In this document: piece by piece, positions 1 to 8,465 of the stretch | Layout: every line of letters begins with the position of its first letter | Position numbering within the stretch: the stretch's first letter is position 1 | Source of the DNA: an uncultured Aurantimonas sp. | GTDB taxonomy: Bacteria > Pseudomonadota > Alphaproteobacteria > Rhizobiales > Rhizobiaceae | Direction: 5' to 3' | Assembly: GCA_947488615.1 (NCBI GenBank) | Contig: CANKZU010000013.1 | Span: forward strand, 27,408-91,407 | Length of the DNA stretch: 64,000 nt | Notes under the pieces: model-generated | Seen by the model: the letters and a program-made list of their open reading frames with translations, nothing else | Told to the model about the DNA's origin: nothing | Database searches by the model: none | Made by a program: the position numbers and the translations under genes

Positions 1-2
1 CG

Positions 3-176
3 CTCTCGGGTGGGCGCGGTACCATCCTCGGCACGCTGATCGGCGCGCTGATCATGGCCGTCCTCACCAACGGCCTGCGCATCCTGTCGGTGGCGCAGGA
101 ATGGCAGACGGTGGTCACCGGCGCGATCATCATCCTGGCGGTCTATGCCGACATGATGCGTCGTCGGCGGATATAG
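3..176 (+). CDS. Sugar ABC transporter permease, C-terminal fragment (RbsC-like)
   Basis: Only the last 57 residues are inside the window; the start lies upstream. The fragment has the end of a hydrophobic permease of the RbsC/BPD_transp_2 family: a glycine-rich turn (SGGRGT), a membrane segment rich in Leu and Ile, the phrase NGLRILSV and a final membrane helix followed by an Arg-rich tail. This ending is typical of ribose/xylose-type permeases, which form the channel that passes sugar from a periplasmic binding protein. A sugar-binding protein gene follows 80 bases downstream on the same strand, which supports the call. The transported sugar cannot be told. Confidence 0.8.
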   Translation, partial: LSGGRGTILGTLIGALIMAVLTNGLRILSVAQEWQTVVTGAIIILAVYADMMRRRRI

Positions 177-256
177 CGAAGTCGACAACAACCAAGAGGG
201 CGAACCGCGCCCCGACAACATCACCCAGCAAGCAAACGCAACCCGGAGGAAAAATC

Positions 257-1204
257 ATGTTCACCAGACGAGTCATTCTCGGCGCGATCAGCGCTGCTGC
301 CCTCTTAGCCGCAGGCGGAGCAGCCACGGCGCAGGAAAAGATGTATGTGCCGCTCATCTCGAAGGGCTTCCAGCACCAGTTCTGGCAGGCGGTCAAGGCC
401 GGCGCCGACAAGGCGGCCGAAGAGCTTGGCGTCGAGGTCAGCTTCGAGGGGCCGGACAACGAAACCATGGTCGACCGCCAGATCGACATGCTGTCGGCGT
501 CGCTGGCAAAGAAGCCGGACGCGATCGGCTTTGCGGCACTCGACAGCCAGGCCGCGATTCCGCTCCTGCAACAGGCGAAGGATGCCGGCATTCCCGTCAT
601 CGCGTTCGACTCCGGCGTCGACAGCGACATTCCGATGGCGACCGCATCGACCGACAACGTCGCCGCCGCGGCCCTCGCGGCCGACAAGATGGCGGAGCTG
701 ATCGGCGGCAAGGGCAAGGTCGCCGTCGTCGCGCACGATCAGACCAGCCGCACCGGTATCGACCGCGTCGAGGGCTTCAGCAACCGGATCAAGGAGGCGC
801 ATCCCGACATCGAGATCGTCGACGTCCAGTACGGTGGCGGCGACCAGCTCGAGTCGACCGAGATCACCAAGGCGATGCTGCAGGCCAATCCCGACCTCGC
901 CGGCATCTTCGGCGCCAATGAGGGCTCGGCCATCGGGGTTCTCAACGGCAAGCGCGAAATGGGCCGTGACGAGGTCGTGGTGATCGGGTACGATTCCGGC
1001 GCGGCTCAGAAAGAGGCCGTGCGCGACGGATCGATGGCGGGTGCGATTACCCAGAATCCGGTCGGCATCGGCTACGAGACGGTGAAGGCGGCCGTCGCCG
1101 CCGCCAAGGGCGAGACGGTCGAGAAGAATATCGACACCGGCTTCTTCTACTATGACAAGGCGACCATCGACGATCCGGAGTTCGCGGCGGTTCTCTACGA
1201 CTAA
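257..1204 (+). CDS. Sugar ABC transporter periplasmic binding protein (RbsB-like)
   Basis: 315 residues. It captures a sugar in the periplasm for the permease encoded just upstream. The ATG at 257 is chosen because a GGAGGA ribosome site sits 6 bases before it and the protein then begins with a clear signal peptide (MFTRR, hydrophobic core, cleavage near ATAQ/E, about residue 26). The mature part has the type I periplasmic-binding fold of LacI-like sugar binders: QFWQAVKAGADKAAEELG, two Rossmann halves, AFDSGVDSD in the hinge region and VIGYDSG near the C-terminus. Placing the binding protein after the permease makes it the last gene of its operon. Family is secure; the substrate is not. Confidence 0.88.
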   Translation: MFTRRVILGAISAAALLAAGGAATAQEKMYVPLISKGFQHQFWQAVKAGADKAAEELGVEVSFEGPDNETMVDRQIDMLSASLAKKPDAIGFAALDSQAAIPLLQQAKDAGIPVIAFDSGVDSDIPMATASTDNVAAAALAADKMAELIGGKGKVAVVAHDQTSRTGIDRVEGFSNRIKEAHPDIEIVDVQYGGGDQLESTEITKAMLQANPDLAGIFGANEGSAIGVLNGKREMGRDEVVVIGYDSGAAQKEAVRDGSMAGAITQNPVGIGYETVKAAVAAAKGETVEKNIDTGFFYYDKATIDDPEFAAVLYD

Positions 1205-1217
1205 GTCCAACGCCAAG

Positions 1218-1251
1218 CCGCTCCGCGAGGCCGTGCGTCCTTGCGGAGCGG
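1218..1251 (+). terminator. Hairpin downstream of the sugar-binding protein gene
   Basis: A perfect 9-bp inverted repeat (CCGCTCCGC at 1218-1226, GCGGAGCGG at 1243-1251) with a 16-base loop begins 13 bases after the stop codon. There is no T run, so it may act through Rho, protect the 3' end, or serve both sides of this convergent gene pair. Confidence 0.5.
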
Positions 1252-1289
1252 TGAAGCATAACACCGAAACCGACTCGCGCCGTCGCGAC

Positions 1290-1733
1290 CTATGCCCCGG
1301 CCGCCGCCAACCGCGCCAGCGTCTTTTCGTCCATCCTTCCATCGCAATAGCGTTCGAGCGCCAGGACGAACGGACTTTCCTCCGCTTGCGCGGCCTGTGC
1401 GAACAGGGTCATGGAGGAGCAGAATTTCATGTCGTCCGGTGAGCCGAAGATGGCGTTGAGGGTCCGGTCCAGCACTGCGAGCACCGTTCGCGTGCAAAGG
1501 ACCAGCCGTGGTCCGAGGACAGGATCGGCCAGATAGGCGCGTGCCTCGTCGAGCGAGCCGATGCCGTAGAATTCAGCCATCGACGAACGTCCCAGGCCGC
1601 GCAATTGCGGGAAGATGAACCACATCCAGTGGCCGCGCTTTTGACCGGCCCTCAGTTCGTCGACGACAGTGTCGAAGACCGGCGCCTGAGCCCTTACGAA
1701 GCGCCCGAGATCGAAGGGGTCGGCGGCTTCCAC
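1290..1733 (-). CDS. DUF1810 family protein
   Basis: 147 residues, the usual length for DUF1810 (COG5579). The family hallmark is visible: an N-terminal FDLGRFV then GQKRGHWMWFIFPQL, followed by YGI and the helix-rich C-terminal part with LVLCTRTVLAV and SSMTLF. The protein is soluble with no signal peptide. Its biochemical function is not established; older annotations call it a calpastatin homologue without good evidence. It is convergent with the sugar-binding protein gene and divergent from the EF-G-like gene, so it is probably a single-gene unit. Confidence 0.85.
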   Translation of the reverse strand: MEAADPFDLGRFVRAQAPVFDTVVDELRAGQKRGHWMWFIFPQLRGLGRSSMAEFYGIGSLDEARAYLADPVLGPRLVLCTRTVLAVLDRTLNAIFGSPDDMKFCSSMTLFAQAAQAEESPFVLALERYCDGRMDEKTLARLAAAGA

Positions 1734-1926
1734 GGCGTTGCTCCCTGGTTCGGCGCCCGCAATGTCTCATCAATGAACGCTTTGAGAAAGAACCGCTCAG
1801 GGGTGTGCTTTTCACCGACAAGATCGACGGCGGCTCCGTTTTGCGACATTCTGCCTAGAACTCGCCGCGGTCGCCCCGACGCGGGGCGCCCGAACGCCGC
1901 GAGTGCGACGCGGAAAGGAGCCGATC

Positions 1927-3897
1927 ATGCGGTGCTTCACGGTTCTCGGTCCGGCTGGTGCCGGGAAAACCACACTCGTCAATCGGCTCGCGGGGTCCCA
2001 AGCCTCGGGCGAGCGCCTCGAGACCCGTGACGGTCTCGGCATTGTCAGCTTCGGCTTCATGGACGAGCCTTGGTGCGCGATCGACTGCCCGGGGGACATC
2101 GAAACCCTGCCGCAAGCGCGCGCGGCCTTGTTGGCGAGCGATGCGGCGGTGATCGTCGTGTCACCCGATCCCGAAACCGCCGTGCTTACGGCGCCGTTCT
2201 TCCGGGCAGTCGAGGCATCGGGCACGCCCTGCCTTGTCTTCGTCAACCGGATCGATGAAACCCGCGTCCGACTGCGCGACGTCATTGCCGGGCTGCAGGA
2301 CTATTGCGGTCATCCGATCGTGCTTCGCCAGATCCCGATCCGCGACGGCGAGAACGTCGTCGGTGCGGTGGATCTCGTCTCCGAGCGCGCCTGGCGCTAC
2401 CAGGAGGGAGGGCCGTCCGCTCTGGTCGAGGTTCCCGAGAGTGCCGTGGCGCGTGAGCATGAGGCGCGGGCGGAACTGCTGGAGCACTTATCCGAGTTCG
2501 ACGATTGGTTGCTCGAGGAGATCGTGGAGGATCGGGAACCGGCGACGGGCGCCCTCTATGCGATCTGCTGCCGGGCTCTGGCCGAGAACCGCGCGAACCC
2601 GGCGCTGATCGGTTCCGCCCTGCATGGTGCCGGCGTCGTCCGGCTGATGAAGCTACTGCGCCATGAGGCCCCTTCCGTTGATGTGCTGCGTCAGCGATTA
2701 ACCGATGGATCGGAAGCGGGGGAGGCTGGTCCGATGGCCGTCACGTTTCACGCCCAGTACCGGAAGCATCTCGGCAAGGAGAAAATTCTTCGGGCGCTCG
2801 TCGAAGGGGTGAGCGCCGGGTCCTCGCTCGCCGGTGGAAATCTGGGGGCGCTCATGGAGGTCGGGACGGGCAAGCTGGCGCCGTCGCCGCTGCCCGCCGG
2901 CGGCATCGCCCTGGCGCTCAAGTCGGATCACCTTGCCGCTACAAGGCTGCTCTTCGCCGACCGGAGCGGCGATCCGCCCGCCTGGGCCTGCTCACCCGAT
3001 CCGATGTTCGTGCGCAGCCTGGCGCCAGAGAACGATCGCGACCAAGCGAAGCTTTCCCTGGCCCTTACCCGCATCGCCGAGGACGATCCGGGCTTGGCGG
3101 TGAGCCAGGAGGGGGCGACGGGCGCGCTTGTCGTGCATCTCCAGGGGCCGATGCACCTTCGCCGCGTTCTCGGCATGCTGGCCGAGGAATTCGGCGTGAA
3201 GGCCTCGGATCACGCGCCCGACGGCGTCTGGCGCGAAACGATCAGCCGACCGGCCAGCATCCACCATCGTCATCGCAAGCAGACCGGCGGCGCCGGGCAG
3301 TTCGCCGACGTCAAATTGACCGTGCGGCCAAACCGGCGGGGTGGCGGCTTCAGCTTCGACGAGACAGTGAAGGGCGGCGCCGTGCCGCGAAACTACATCC
3401 CTTCGATCGAGGCGGGAGCACGGGACGCGCTGGCGTCGGGGCCGCTCGGGTTTCCCGTGGTCGACATCGCCGTGACGCTGACCGATGGGCAATACCATGC
3501 GGTGGACAGCTCGGACTTCGCCTTTCGCGCGGCGGGTCGAGCGGCGGTCGCGGAGGCGCTGGCGGAGGCGGCCCCGATGCTGCTGCAGCCGATCCATGAG
3601 GTGGTGATCCACGCGCCCGCGCTTTATACCGGCGCGCTTGTCGCGATGATCTCGTCGCTGAAGGGGCGCGTGCTGGGCTTTGAACCGAATCCGGACGCAC
3701 GCGGCTGGGACCTGCTGCGTGCGCGACTTCCCGCCGTCGCGCTGGAGGAACTGGGGCAGGCGCTCCGATCGGCGACCCAGGGCATCGGATGGTTCGAAAG
3801 CGCCTTCGACCACTATGAGGAGGTTTACGGTCGCGACGCCGACCGCGTCATTGCGGTGCACGGCGGCGCACGCGGCGAAAGGGTGGCCGCGAGGTAG
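1927..3897 (+). CDS. Elongation factor G-like GTPase paralogue
   Basis: 656 residues, shorter than the roughly 690 of canonical EF-G. ATG 1927 follows an AAAGGAG site. The P-loop is GPAGAGKT (residues 8-15), the G3 box is DCPGD (53-57) and the G4 box NRID (107-110). Only about 38 residues separate P-loop and G3, so the switch I stretch with the RGITI signature of true EF-G is absent. The domain IV signature is kept (RKQTGGAGQFADV, near residue 450) and an EF-G C-terminal domain follows. This matches the EF-G-like paralogue common in Hyphomicrobiales; true fusA normally lies in the str operon. A role in ribosome recycling or stress is possible but unproven. Confidence 0.85.
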   Translation: MRCFTVLGPAGAGKTTLVNRLAGSQASGERLETRDGLGIVSFGFMDEPWCAIDCPGDIETLPQARAALLASDAAVIVVSPDPETAVLTAPFFRAVEASGTPCLVFVNRIDETRVRLRDVIAGLQDYCGHPIVLRQIPIRDGENVVGAVDLVSERAWRYQEGGPSALVEVPESAVAREHEARAELLEHLSEFDDWLLEEIVEDREPATGALYAICCRALAENRANPALIGSALHGAGVVRLMKLLRHEAPSVDVLRQRLTDGSEAGEAGPMAVTFHAQYRKHLGKEKILRALVEGVSAGSSLAGGNLGALMEVGTGKLAPSPLPAGGIALALKSDHLAATRLLFADRSGDPPAWACSPDPMFVRSLAPENDRDQAKLSLALTRIAEDDPGLAVSQEGATGALVVHLQGPMHLRRVLGMLAEEFGVKASDHAPDGVWRETISRPASIHHRHRKQTGGAGQFADVKLTVRPNRRGGGFSFDETVKGGAVPRNYIPSIEAGARDALASGPLGFPVVDIAVTLTDGQYHAVDSSDFAFRAAGRAAVAEALAEAAPMLLQPIHEVVIHAPALYTGALVAMISSLKGRVLGFEPNPDARGWDLLRARLPAVALEELGQALRSATQGIGWFESAFDHYEEVYGRDADRVIAVHGGARGERVAAR

Positions 3898-4235
3898 CAG
3901 TGTCGCCGCTGTCGGTCCAAGCCGATCGAGCCACGCCGCACGACACGCCCGACCGAACGCTGCGCCAAGCCGGTGCAATCCACTTGCTGCCGTACCCGAC
4001 GGAACGAAAACCTCCCGAGCCAACCAAAGCGCGAACACGGCTGGCTCTGGGGCGCGAACACCGGTATGCGCCGCGAAGGTTGCGACGGTCTTGCGTATGT
4101 CGCTGAGGTGATGGTCCCCAACGGCTTGCTTCCGCCATGTTGCACATGATGTTTGGCAACGGCCTGACAGGCAAGTTGGTTTAGCGGTAGTAAGTGATTG
4201 TTATTCCCGAAGAGCAGCGTCCGAAAGACGGAGGC
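3898..4235. other. Intergenic region, no gene recognised
   Basis: About 340 bases between the EF-G-like gene and tRNA-Glu. Short open frames here have no recognisable protein motif, ribosome site or family signature. I see no strong hairpin with a T run. It probably holds the promoter-distal end of the EF-G-like transcript and the 3' flank of the tRNA gene. Confidence 0.5.
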
Positions 4236-4311
4236 TGGTACGCCCAACGGGAATCGAACCCGTGTTTCCGCCGTGAAAGGGCGGCGTCCTAGACCGCTAG
4301 ACGATGGGCGC
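4236..4311 (-). tRNA. tRNA-Glu (anticodon TTC)
   Basis: Read on the minus strand, the sequence begins GCGCCCATCGTCTAG and folds into a complete cloverleaf. The anticodon arm is CCGCCC-TTTCACG-GCGG, with TTC at the centre; the T arm is ACGGG-TTCGATT-CCCGT; the acceptor stem closes with TGGGCGT and is followed by an encoded ACCA. Length is 76 bases including CCA. The first acceptor pair is a G-T wobble. Confidence 0.95.
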
Positions 4312-4440
4312 GGCGACGGGGTGTATACGGGGGTTCGTTGGGGATCGCAAGACGTCCGGACAGGGTTTTTCACACACAGGCGGTGAAGCATTTCAGCCAA
4401 GCACGAACACCCGCGCTTTTGCGCCGGACGACGACTTGAA

Positions 4441-4465
4441 ATCCGACAGCGTTGCGTTGTCGGAT
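4441..4465 (-). terminator. Hairpin downstream of the M15 peptidase gene
   Basis: A perfect 8-bp inverted repeat (ATCCGACA, 9-base loop, TGTCGGAT) lies 14 bases beyond the stop codon of the minus-strand peptidase gene. The T run after it is short, so strength is uncertain. Confidence 0.5.
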
Positions 4466-4479
4466 AGGGTCACTCAGCT

Positions 4480-5508
4480 TCACTTGCGGCTACGGCAGCG
4501 CCAATTCCAATCGCGTTTGGGGCCGACGTCGACGTGGATCGCCGCGGTGTGGCAGTAGGTGCCTACGCCGCCACGGCCCGGCAGCGACCGCACAAACGCC
4601 GCGACGGCGAACCGGTCGACATCCGGCACGACGATGTCGGCCGCTTTGCAGCCCATGTGCTGCGAGCGGCGGGCGCCGTTGACGCGACGGTTATGTTTTG
4701 GGCTGCGGTAGCCGGAGGTGACGACGATCTTCTTGCCGAAGCGACGCTCGACCGCCCGCAGGGTTCCGACCAATTTCGCGGGGAAGCAGTCTGTCTGGAC
4801 GCTCTCGCGCTGGACGAGAAGCCCGTTAGGAGCAATCCGGGCAAGCCCCGTGAGCGAGGCGACCTGATAGCTGCCGCTGGCCTCTTCGAGGATCTCCTCG
4901 TCGTCCGCTGACGCGCGCTGGCCGATCTCGAACAGCGAGGACGGATCGACCCCGGGCAGGGCATCGCCGCCGCCCGAGCTTGGGGCGCCGTCGCGTTGCA
5001 GAACGACCCGGCGGCTCTTGCCTTTTTCGGCGTTGGCGATCGGCGTGCGCGCTGCGGAGCGGGCAAAAAGCGACGCGAAGAGCGAGCGGTCCGCCTCGCG
5101 GCCGCCTTCGGCTGACGTCGTCCTGTCGCCTTCGCTGACGCTTCCGCCCGCGTAAGCGGCAATCGCCTTGTCGCCGGCGTCGAGCATGCGGGAGGAAGCA
5201 GGGGGAGGGGCTTCGGCCAAGCCTGCGGTCTTCGGTTCCTCGCTGATCGATGAAGCATCTGCCATGGCGCTGGCCGAAACCTCATCGTCGATGGCAGCCT
5301 GGTCGGTTTCGCTCTGCTGCCCGGCGGCCAAGATGTCCTCGGATGGCACCGTGCCGGCAAAGCCGAACGCTGTCGTATCGTCGAGCGCCGAAACGCATGC
5401 GCCCACCAGCGGTAGGGTCGCGAGCACCGCCGCCGCCAGAATATGCCGCCGCAGCGGCCAGCGGCGCACGGTCCGGATATGCGTCGTCAAAATTATCCAC
5501 CCTCTCAA
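4480..5508 (-). CDS. Peptidase M15 family (D,D-carboxypeptidase-like) lipoprotein
   Basis: 342 residues. The N-terminus has basic residues, a hydrophobic stretch and a lipobox (LPLVGAC, Cys near residue 38), so it should be a lipoprotein. A long low-complexity linker of about 180 residues follows. The C-terminal 110 residues are a peptidase M15_3 domain: VTSGYRSPKHN, then SQHMGCKAADI with the zinc-binding His and Asp, and IHVDVG with the last His. Such enzymes cut D-Ala-containing cross-links or stems in peptidoglycan. The start could be a few codons further in. It is convergent with tRNA-Glu on the same strand and separated from glyoxalase by 208 bases. Wall target is inferred from the family. 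Confidence 0.82.
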   Translation of the reverse strand: MRGWIILTTHIRTVRRWPLRRHILAAAVLATLPLVGACVSALDDTTAFGFAGTVPSEDILAAGQQSETDQAAIDDEVSASAMADASSISEEPKTAGLAEAPPPASSRMLDAGDKAIAAYAGGSVSEGDRTTSAEGGREADRSLFASLFARSAARTPIANAEKGKSRRVVLQRDGAPSSGGGDALPGVDPSSLFEIGQRASADDEEILEEASGSYQVASLTGLARIAPNGLLVQRESVQTDCFPAKLVGTLRAVERRFGKKIVVTSGYRSPKHNRRVNGARRSQHMGCKAADIVVPDVDRFAVAAFVRSLPGRGGVGTYCHTAAIHVDVGPKRDWNWRCRSRK

Positions 5509-5716
5509 TGGCGGGCCCTATGGTCCGCCTTTTCGAGCCACCGCCGAGGCGGCAGACGTCGCAAGCTTCGTCGTTACATCCCCCGCCGACTGCCTGCATC
5601 AGGACAATCGGCATCGAAGCCTGGCTACTAAAACCTATTTCGGCGCATATGGCCAGAATGCGGCAGCACGATGATCGCCGACGGCCCGTGGCCGCCGACG
5701 TCAGCTCGGGGCAATT

Positions 5717-6157
5717 CTACCAGCTGCCGGTGTTCGGCATCGAGGCCCACGGCTCGGCCGCCGCCTTGGCTCCGCCCTTTTGAAGAAGTTCGAAGGAAAT
5801 ATCGTCGGGGGATTTGATGAACGCCATGTAGCCGTCGCGCGGCGGCCGGTTGATCGTCACGCCCTTGTCCATCAGGTCTTGGCAGGTCGCGTAAATATCA
5901 TGGACCTCGAAGGCGAGATGGCCGAAATTGCGCCCGCCGTCGTAGCTCTCCGGGTCCCAATTATAGGTCAGTTCCATCAGTGGGGCCTTGGTTTCCCTGG
6001 CGCCGGGAAGGTCGTCGGGAGCCGCGAGGAAAATCAGCGTGAACCGTCCCTTTTCATTCTCGACGCGACGCGTCTCCACGAGCCCCAGCTTGTTGCAGTA
6101 GAAATCGAGCGACTGGTCGACGTCGCTGACGCGGACCATCGTGTGCAGATAGCGCAT
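5717..6157 (-). CDS. gloA: Lactoylglutathione lyase (glyoxalase I)
   Basis: 146 residues. It isomerises the hemithioacetal of methylglyoxal and glutathione to S-lactoylglutathione, detoxifying methylglyoxal in the cytoplasm. The ATG follows a GGAGA site. The sequence matches the classic GlxI pattern: MRYLHTMVRV with the metal ligand His5, FYCNKLGL, ligand Glu in LMELTYNWD, ligand His in FGHLAFEV, and the final Glu in SFELLQ. Length agrees with E. coli-type metal-dependent GlxI (about 135 residues). The gene stands alone; the next gene upstream is divergent. Confidence 0.95.
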   Translation of the reverse strand: MRYLHTMVRVSDVDQSLDFYCNKLGLVETRRVENEKGRFTLIFLAAPDDLPGARETKAPLMELTYNWDPESYDGGRNFGHLAFEVHDIYATCQDLMDKGVTINRPPRDGYMAFIKSPDDISFELLQKGGAKAAAEPWASMPNTGSW

Positions 6158-6514
6158 GGGGATGTCTCCATTGATGAGGTGGGAGAGACGTTAGGGCGCG
6201 GTTCCCAACGGCCAACCCCCAGCCGCCGACAAAGCGATCGTGGCGGCAAACCTCGTTTCCAGACCGGCAACTCATGGCGCAAGCCCGGCGCCATACCGCC
6301 CGGCGAACGCTGGGATTCGATCGGGCATGGCCGCGCGAAGACGGGAGGAGACGTCACTTTCACCAGAACTTGCAAAACCACCAAGATCGCCGAAACCTGT
6401 GTGCAAGAGGACGCATTTTCGCACAAATGCCGTAGTTGCTCTTGCTCGAAACCGGAGGGTTAATGCTATGCTTAACTGTGCCGATTCGGTTGGCGTAAGA
6501 AGCGGGACCCCCGA
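6158..6514. other. Divergent promoter region between gloA and the cold-shock gene
   Basis: About 357 bases with no gene. It should hold the gloA promoter and a fairly long leader for the double cold-shock gene. Around 6440-6470 on the plus strand a TTGCTC box is followed at 17 bases by a GCTATG-like box, a weak match to a vegetative promoter. Long structured leaders are usual for cold-shock mRNAs, but I cannot show such structure here. Confidence 0.35.
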
Positions 6515-7093
6515 ATGCCGGAGAGAACCTCTGCAGACGTGCATGGCGAGGGCGAATCATCGGACGGCAGCGACGTCCAACTGACCGTTGTGTCCGGCCA
6601 TATCAAATGGTTCGACGTGGCCAAGGGGTTCGGATTCATCGTTCCCGATGATCAGGGTGCCGACATCCTGTTGCATGTGACCTGTCTTCGCCGCGACGGC
6701 TACACGACTGCCATCGAGGGAGCGCGTCTCGTCTGCGAAGTGCAAAAAGGCGAGCGTGGCCTTCAGGCATTTCGCATCCTTTCCATGGATCAATCGACGG
6801 CTGTTCATCCGTCGCAGTTGCCGCCGTCGCGCACCCACGTCACTGTGGTGCCGAGCAGCGATCTTGTCCGCGCGGTGGTGAAATGGTTTAATCGCACCAA
6901 GGGCTACGGGTTCCTGACCCAGGGCGAGGGGACGGAGGATATTTTCATCCACATGGAAACCCTGCGCCGCTATGGTATGATGGAGCTGCGCCCCGGACAG
7001 GAGGTGCTGGTGCGGTTCGGCGACGGCGCGAAGGGTCTGATGGCCGCCGAAATCCATCCTGGGACCGGACCCGTCCAGCCATCATCCCACTGA
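6515..7093 (+). CDS. Cold-shock protein with two CSD domains
   Basis: 192 residues. Two cold-shock domains, each an OB fold that binds single-stranded RNA or DNA, lie in tandem at about residues 25-90 and 117-183. Both nucleic-acid motifs are visible in each copy: [10 protein letters not shown] with DILLHVT in the first and [10 protein letters not shown] with DIFIHMET in the second. An acidic, Ser-rich N-terminal tail and a Pro/Ser linker flank them. Two-domain CSD proteins of this length are typical of alphaproteobacteria. A DUF192 gene follows after 16 bases, so the two are probably co-transcribed. Role as RNA chaperone is by family. Confidence 0.92.
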   Translation: MPERTSADVHGEGESSDGSDVQLTVVSGHIKWFDVAKGFGFIVPDDQGADILLHVTCLRRDGYTTAIEGARLVCEVQKGERGLQAFRILSMDQSTAVHPSQLPPSRTHVTVVPSSDLVRAVVKWFNRTKGYGFLTQGEGTEDIFIHMETLRRYGMMELRPGQEVLVRFGDGAKGLMAAEIHPGTGPVQPSSH

Positions 7094-7109
7094 CCGCGGG
7101 GTCTCGGCC

Positions 7110-7574
7110 ATGATGTTTCGCAAACCATTCATTGTGTCGGGATTCGCGGTCTTCGCTTTCCTGGCAACGGCCTATTTCGCCCTGGCGGGGGACGACTTGT
7201 CGTCCGCGACGCTGGTCACCGGCTCTGGCGAGCATGAGATTGCTGTCGAGCTCGCGCTGACACCAAATGACCGCGAAGTCGGCCTGATGAATCGCGAGTC
7301 CATGCCGGCGGGCCAAGGCATGCTGTTCTCCTTCGATCCGGTTCGGCCGGTGACCATGTGGATGAAGAACACGCTCATCCCCCTCGATATGCTGTTCCTC
7401 GACGAGGCTGGCGCGGTCACCCATATCAAGACGAACGCACAACCCTTGTCGCTCGATCTGATTCCCTCTGGCGGACCGGTCAAATACGTATTGGAATTGA
7501 ACGGTGGGGAGGCGGCGCGTTACGGCGCGCGAGTCGGGGACCGGCTCAAGCACGAGATCATACCGGCATCGTGA
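7110..7574 (+). CDS. DUF192 family exported protein
   Basis: 154 residues. The start gives a hydrophobic signal segment (residues about 6-26, ending near YFALAGDD), so the protein is exported. The remainder is a DUF192 domain (COG1430): LTPNDREVGLMNRESMP, then GQGMLFSF and the hallmark MWMKNTLIPLDMLFLD, ending in VLELNGGEAARYG. The family has a known beta-rich fold but no agreed function. It follows the double cold-shock gene by 16 bases in the same direction, a pairing seen in many related genomes. Confidence 0.88.
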   Translation: MMFRKPFIVSGFAVFAFLATAYFALAGDDLSSATLVTGSGEHEIAVELALTPNDREVGLMNRESMPAGQGMLFSFDPVRPVTMWMKNTLIPLDMLFLDEAGAVTHIKTNAQPLSLDLIPSGGPVKYVLELNGGEAARYGARVGDRLKHEIIPAS

Positions 7575-7767
7575 CCGAATGATGGGCTCGCGGCGCATTC
7601 AAGGGATGAATTCACGCGCGGGACGGCGGCCGCGGTGGCCGAATATGAGGGTTTTGACGTCCGTCGTCGGCGGCGGCGAACGCTGCGCGCGCAGCTATGC
7701 CACGCATTGGCCTTGACTTCGGCGGGCAAGCCCTGCAAACCCCCGTCCACAGGCGGATCATGGCATC

Positions 7768-7844
<77 letters not shown>

Positions 7845-7896
7845 TCACGATCCGTCCGTACTTCGACGCGAATCCCGCGCTCCCGACGAGGCCACG

Positions 7897-8202
7897 ATGG
7901 TTGCGAGAATCTACCGTCCCTCCCGAACTGCCATGCAGTCCGGCAAGGCCAAGACCCGCGACTGGGTCCTCGTCTATGAGCCGGAGGAGCCTAAGCGCAT
8001 CGAGCCGCTGATGGGCTATACGTCATCGGGCGACATGAATTCCCAGCTTCGGCTCTCCTTCGCCACGAAAGAGCTGGCGATCGAATATGCCGAGCGCAAC
8101 GATATTCCGTTCCGGGTCGAAGAACCCCACCTCGCAAAGCGCTCCAAAGTGGCTTATGCGGACAACTTCCGGTACGACCGAAATCAGCCTTGGACTCATT
8201 GA
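7897..8202 (+). CDS. ETC complex I subunit conserved region protein (NDUFS4-like)
   Basis: 101 residues. It belongs to the NDUFS4/ETC_C1_NDUFA4 family, an accessory subunit of respiratory Complex I in mitochondria and alphaproteobacteria. Visible signatures: RIYRPSRTAMQSG, then WVLVYEP, the central GYTSSGDMNSQLRLSF with SxDxxxQ-like spacing, and the C-terminal YADNFRYDRNQPWTH, which matches the conserved NF..R..PWTH ending. ATG 7897 is chosen because the family begins at this point; upstream codons overlap the tRNA-Pro gene. It sits between tRNA-Pro and tRNA-Arg, away from the nuo operon, as is usual in the order. Confidence 0.93.
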   Translation: MVARIYRPSRTAMQSGKAKTRDWVLVYEPEEPKRIEPLMGYTSSGDMNSQLRLSFATKELAIEYAERNDIPFRVEEPHLAKRSKVAYADNFRYDRNQPWTH

Positions 8203-8259
8203 CGCACTGGCGTTCGGGATTGGGGCATCGCTCGGTTTGCATGACCTTTCGGTCACGCC

Positions 8260-8335
8260 GGCCCCGTAGCTCAGTGGATAGAGCACCGGCCTTCTAAGCC
8301 GATGGTCGCAGGTTCGAATCCTGCCGGGGTCACCA
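8260..8335 (+). tRNA. tRNA-Arg (anticodon TCT)
   Basis: 76 bases including encoded CCA. Acceptor stem GGCCCCG pairs with CGGGGTC (one G-T pair); anticodon loop CTTCTAA carries TCT; T arm GCAGG-TTCGAAT-CCTGC. The discriminator base is A. Confidence 0.95.
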
Positions 8336-8465
8336 TCATCATCCTTGTCCGACCCGGAGACACGGTAACAGAGCGTACCTAAGAGATGGGTGACAGTTTC
8401 GGCCCGGAGGTGCTGCGTGATTGCGCTCGGGCGGTCTTTCGCGCGACTCCACCGCGAGGGATGTC

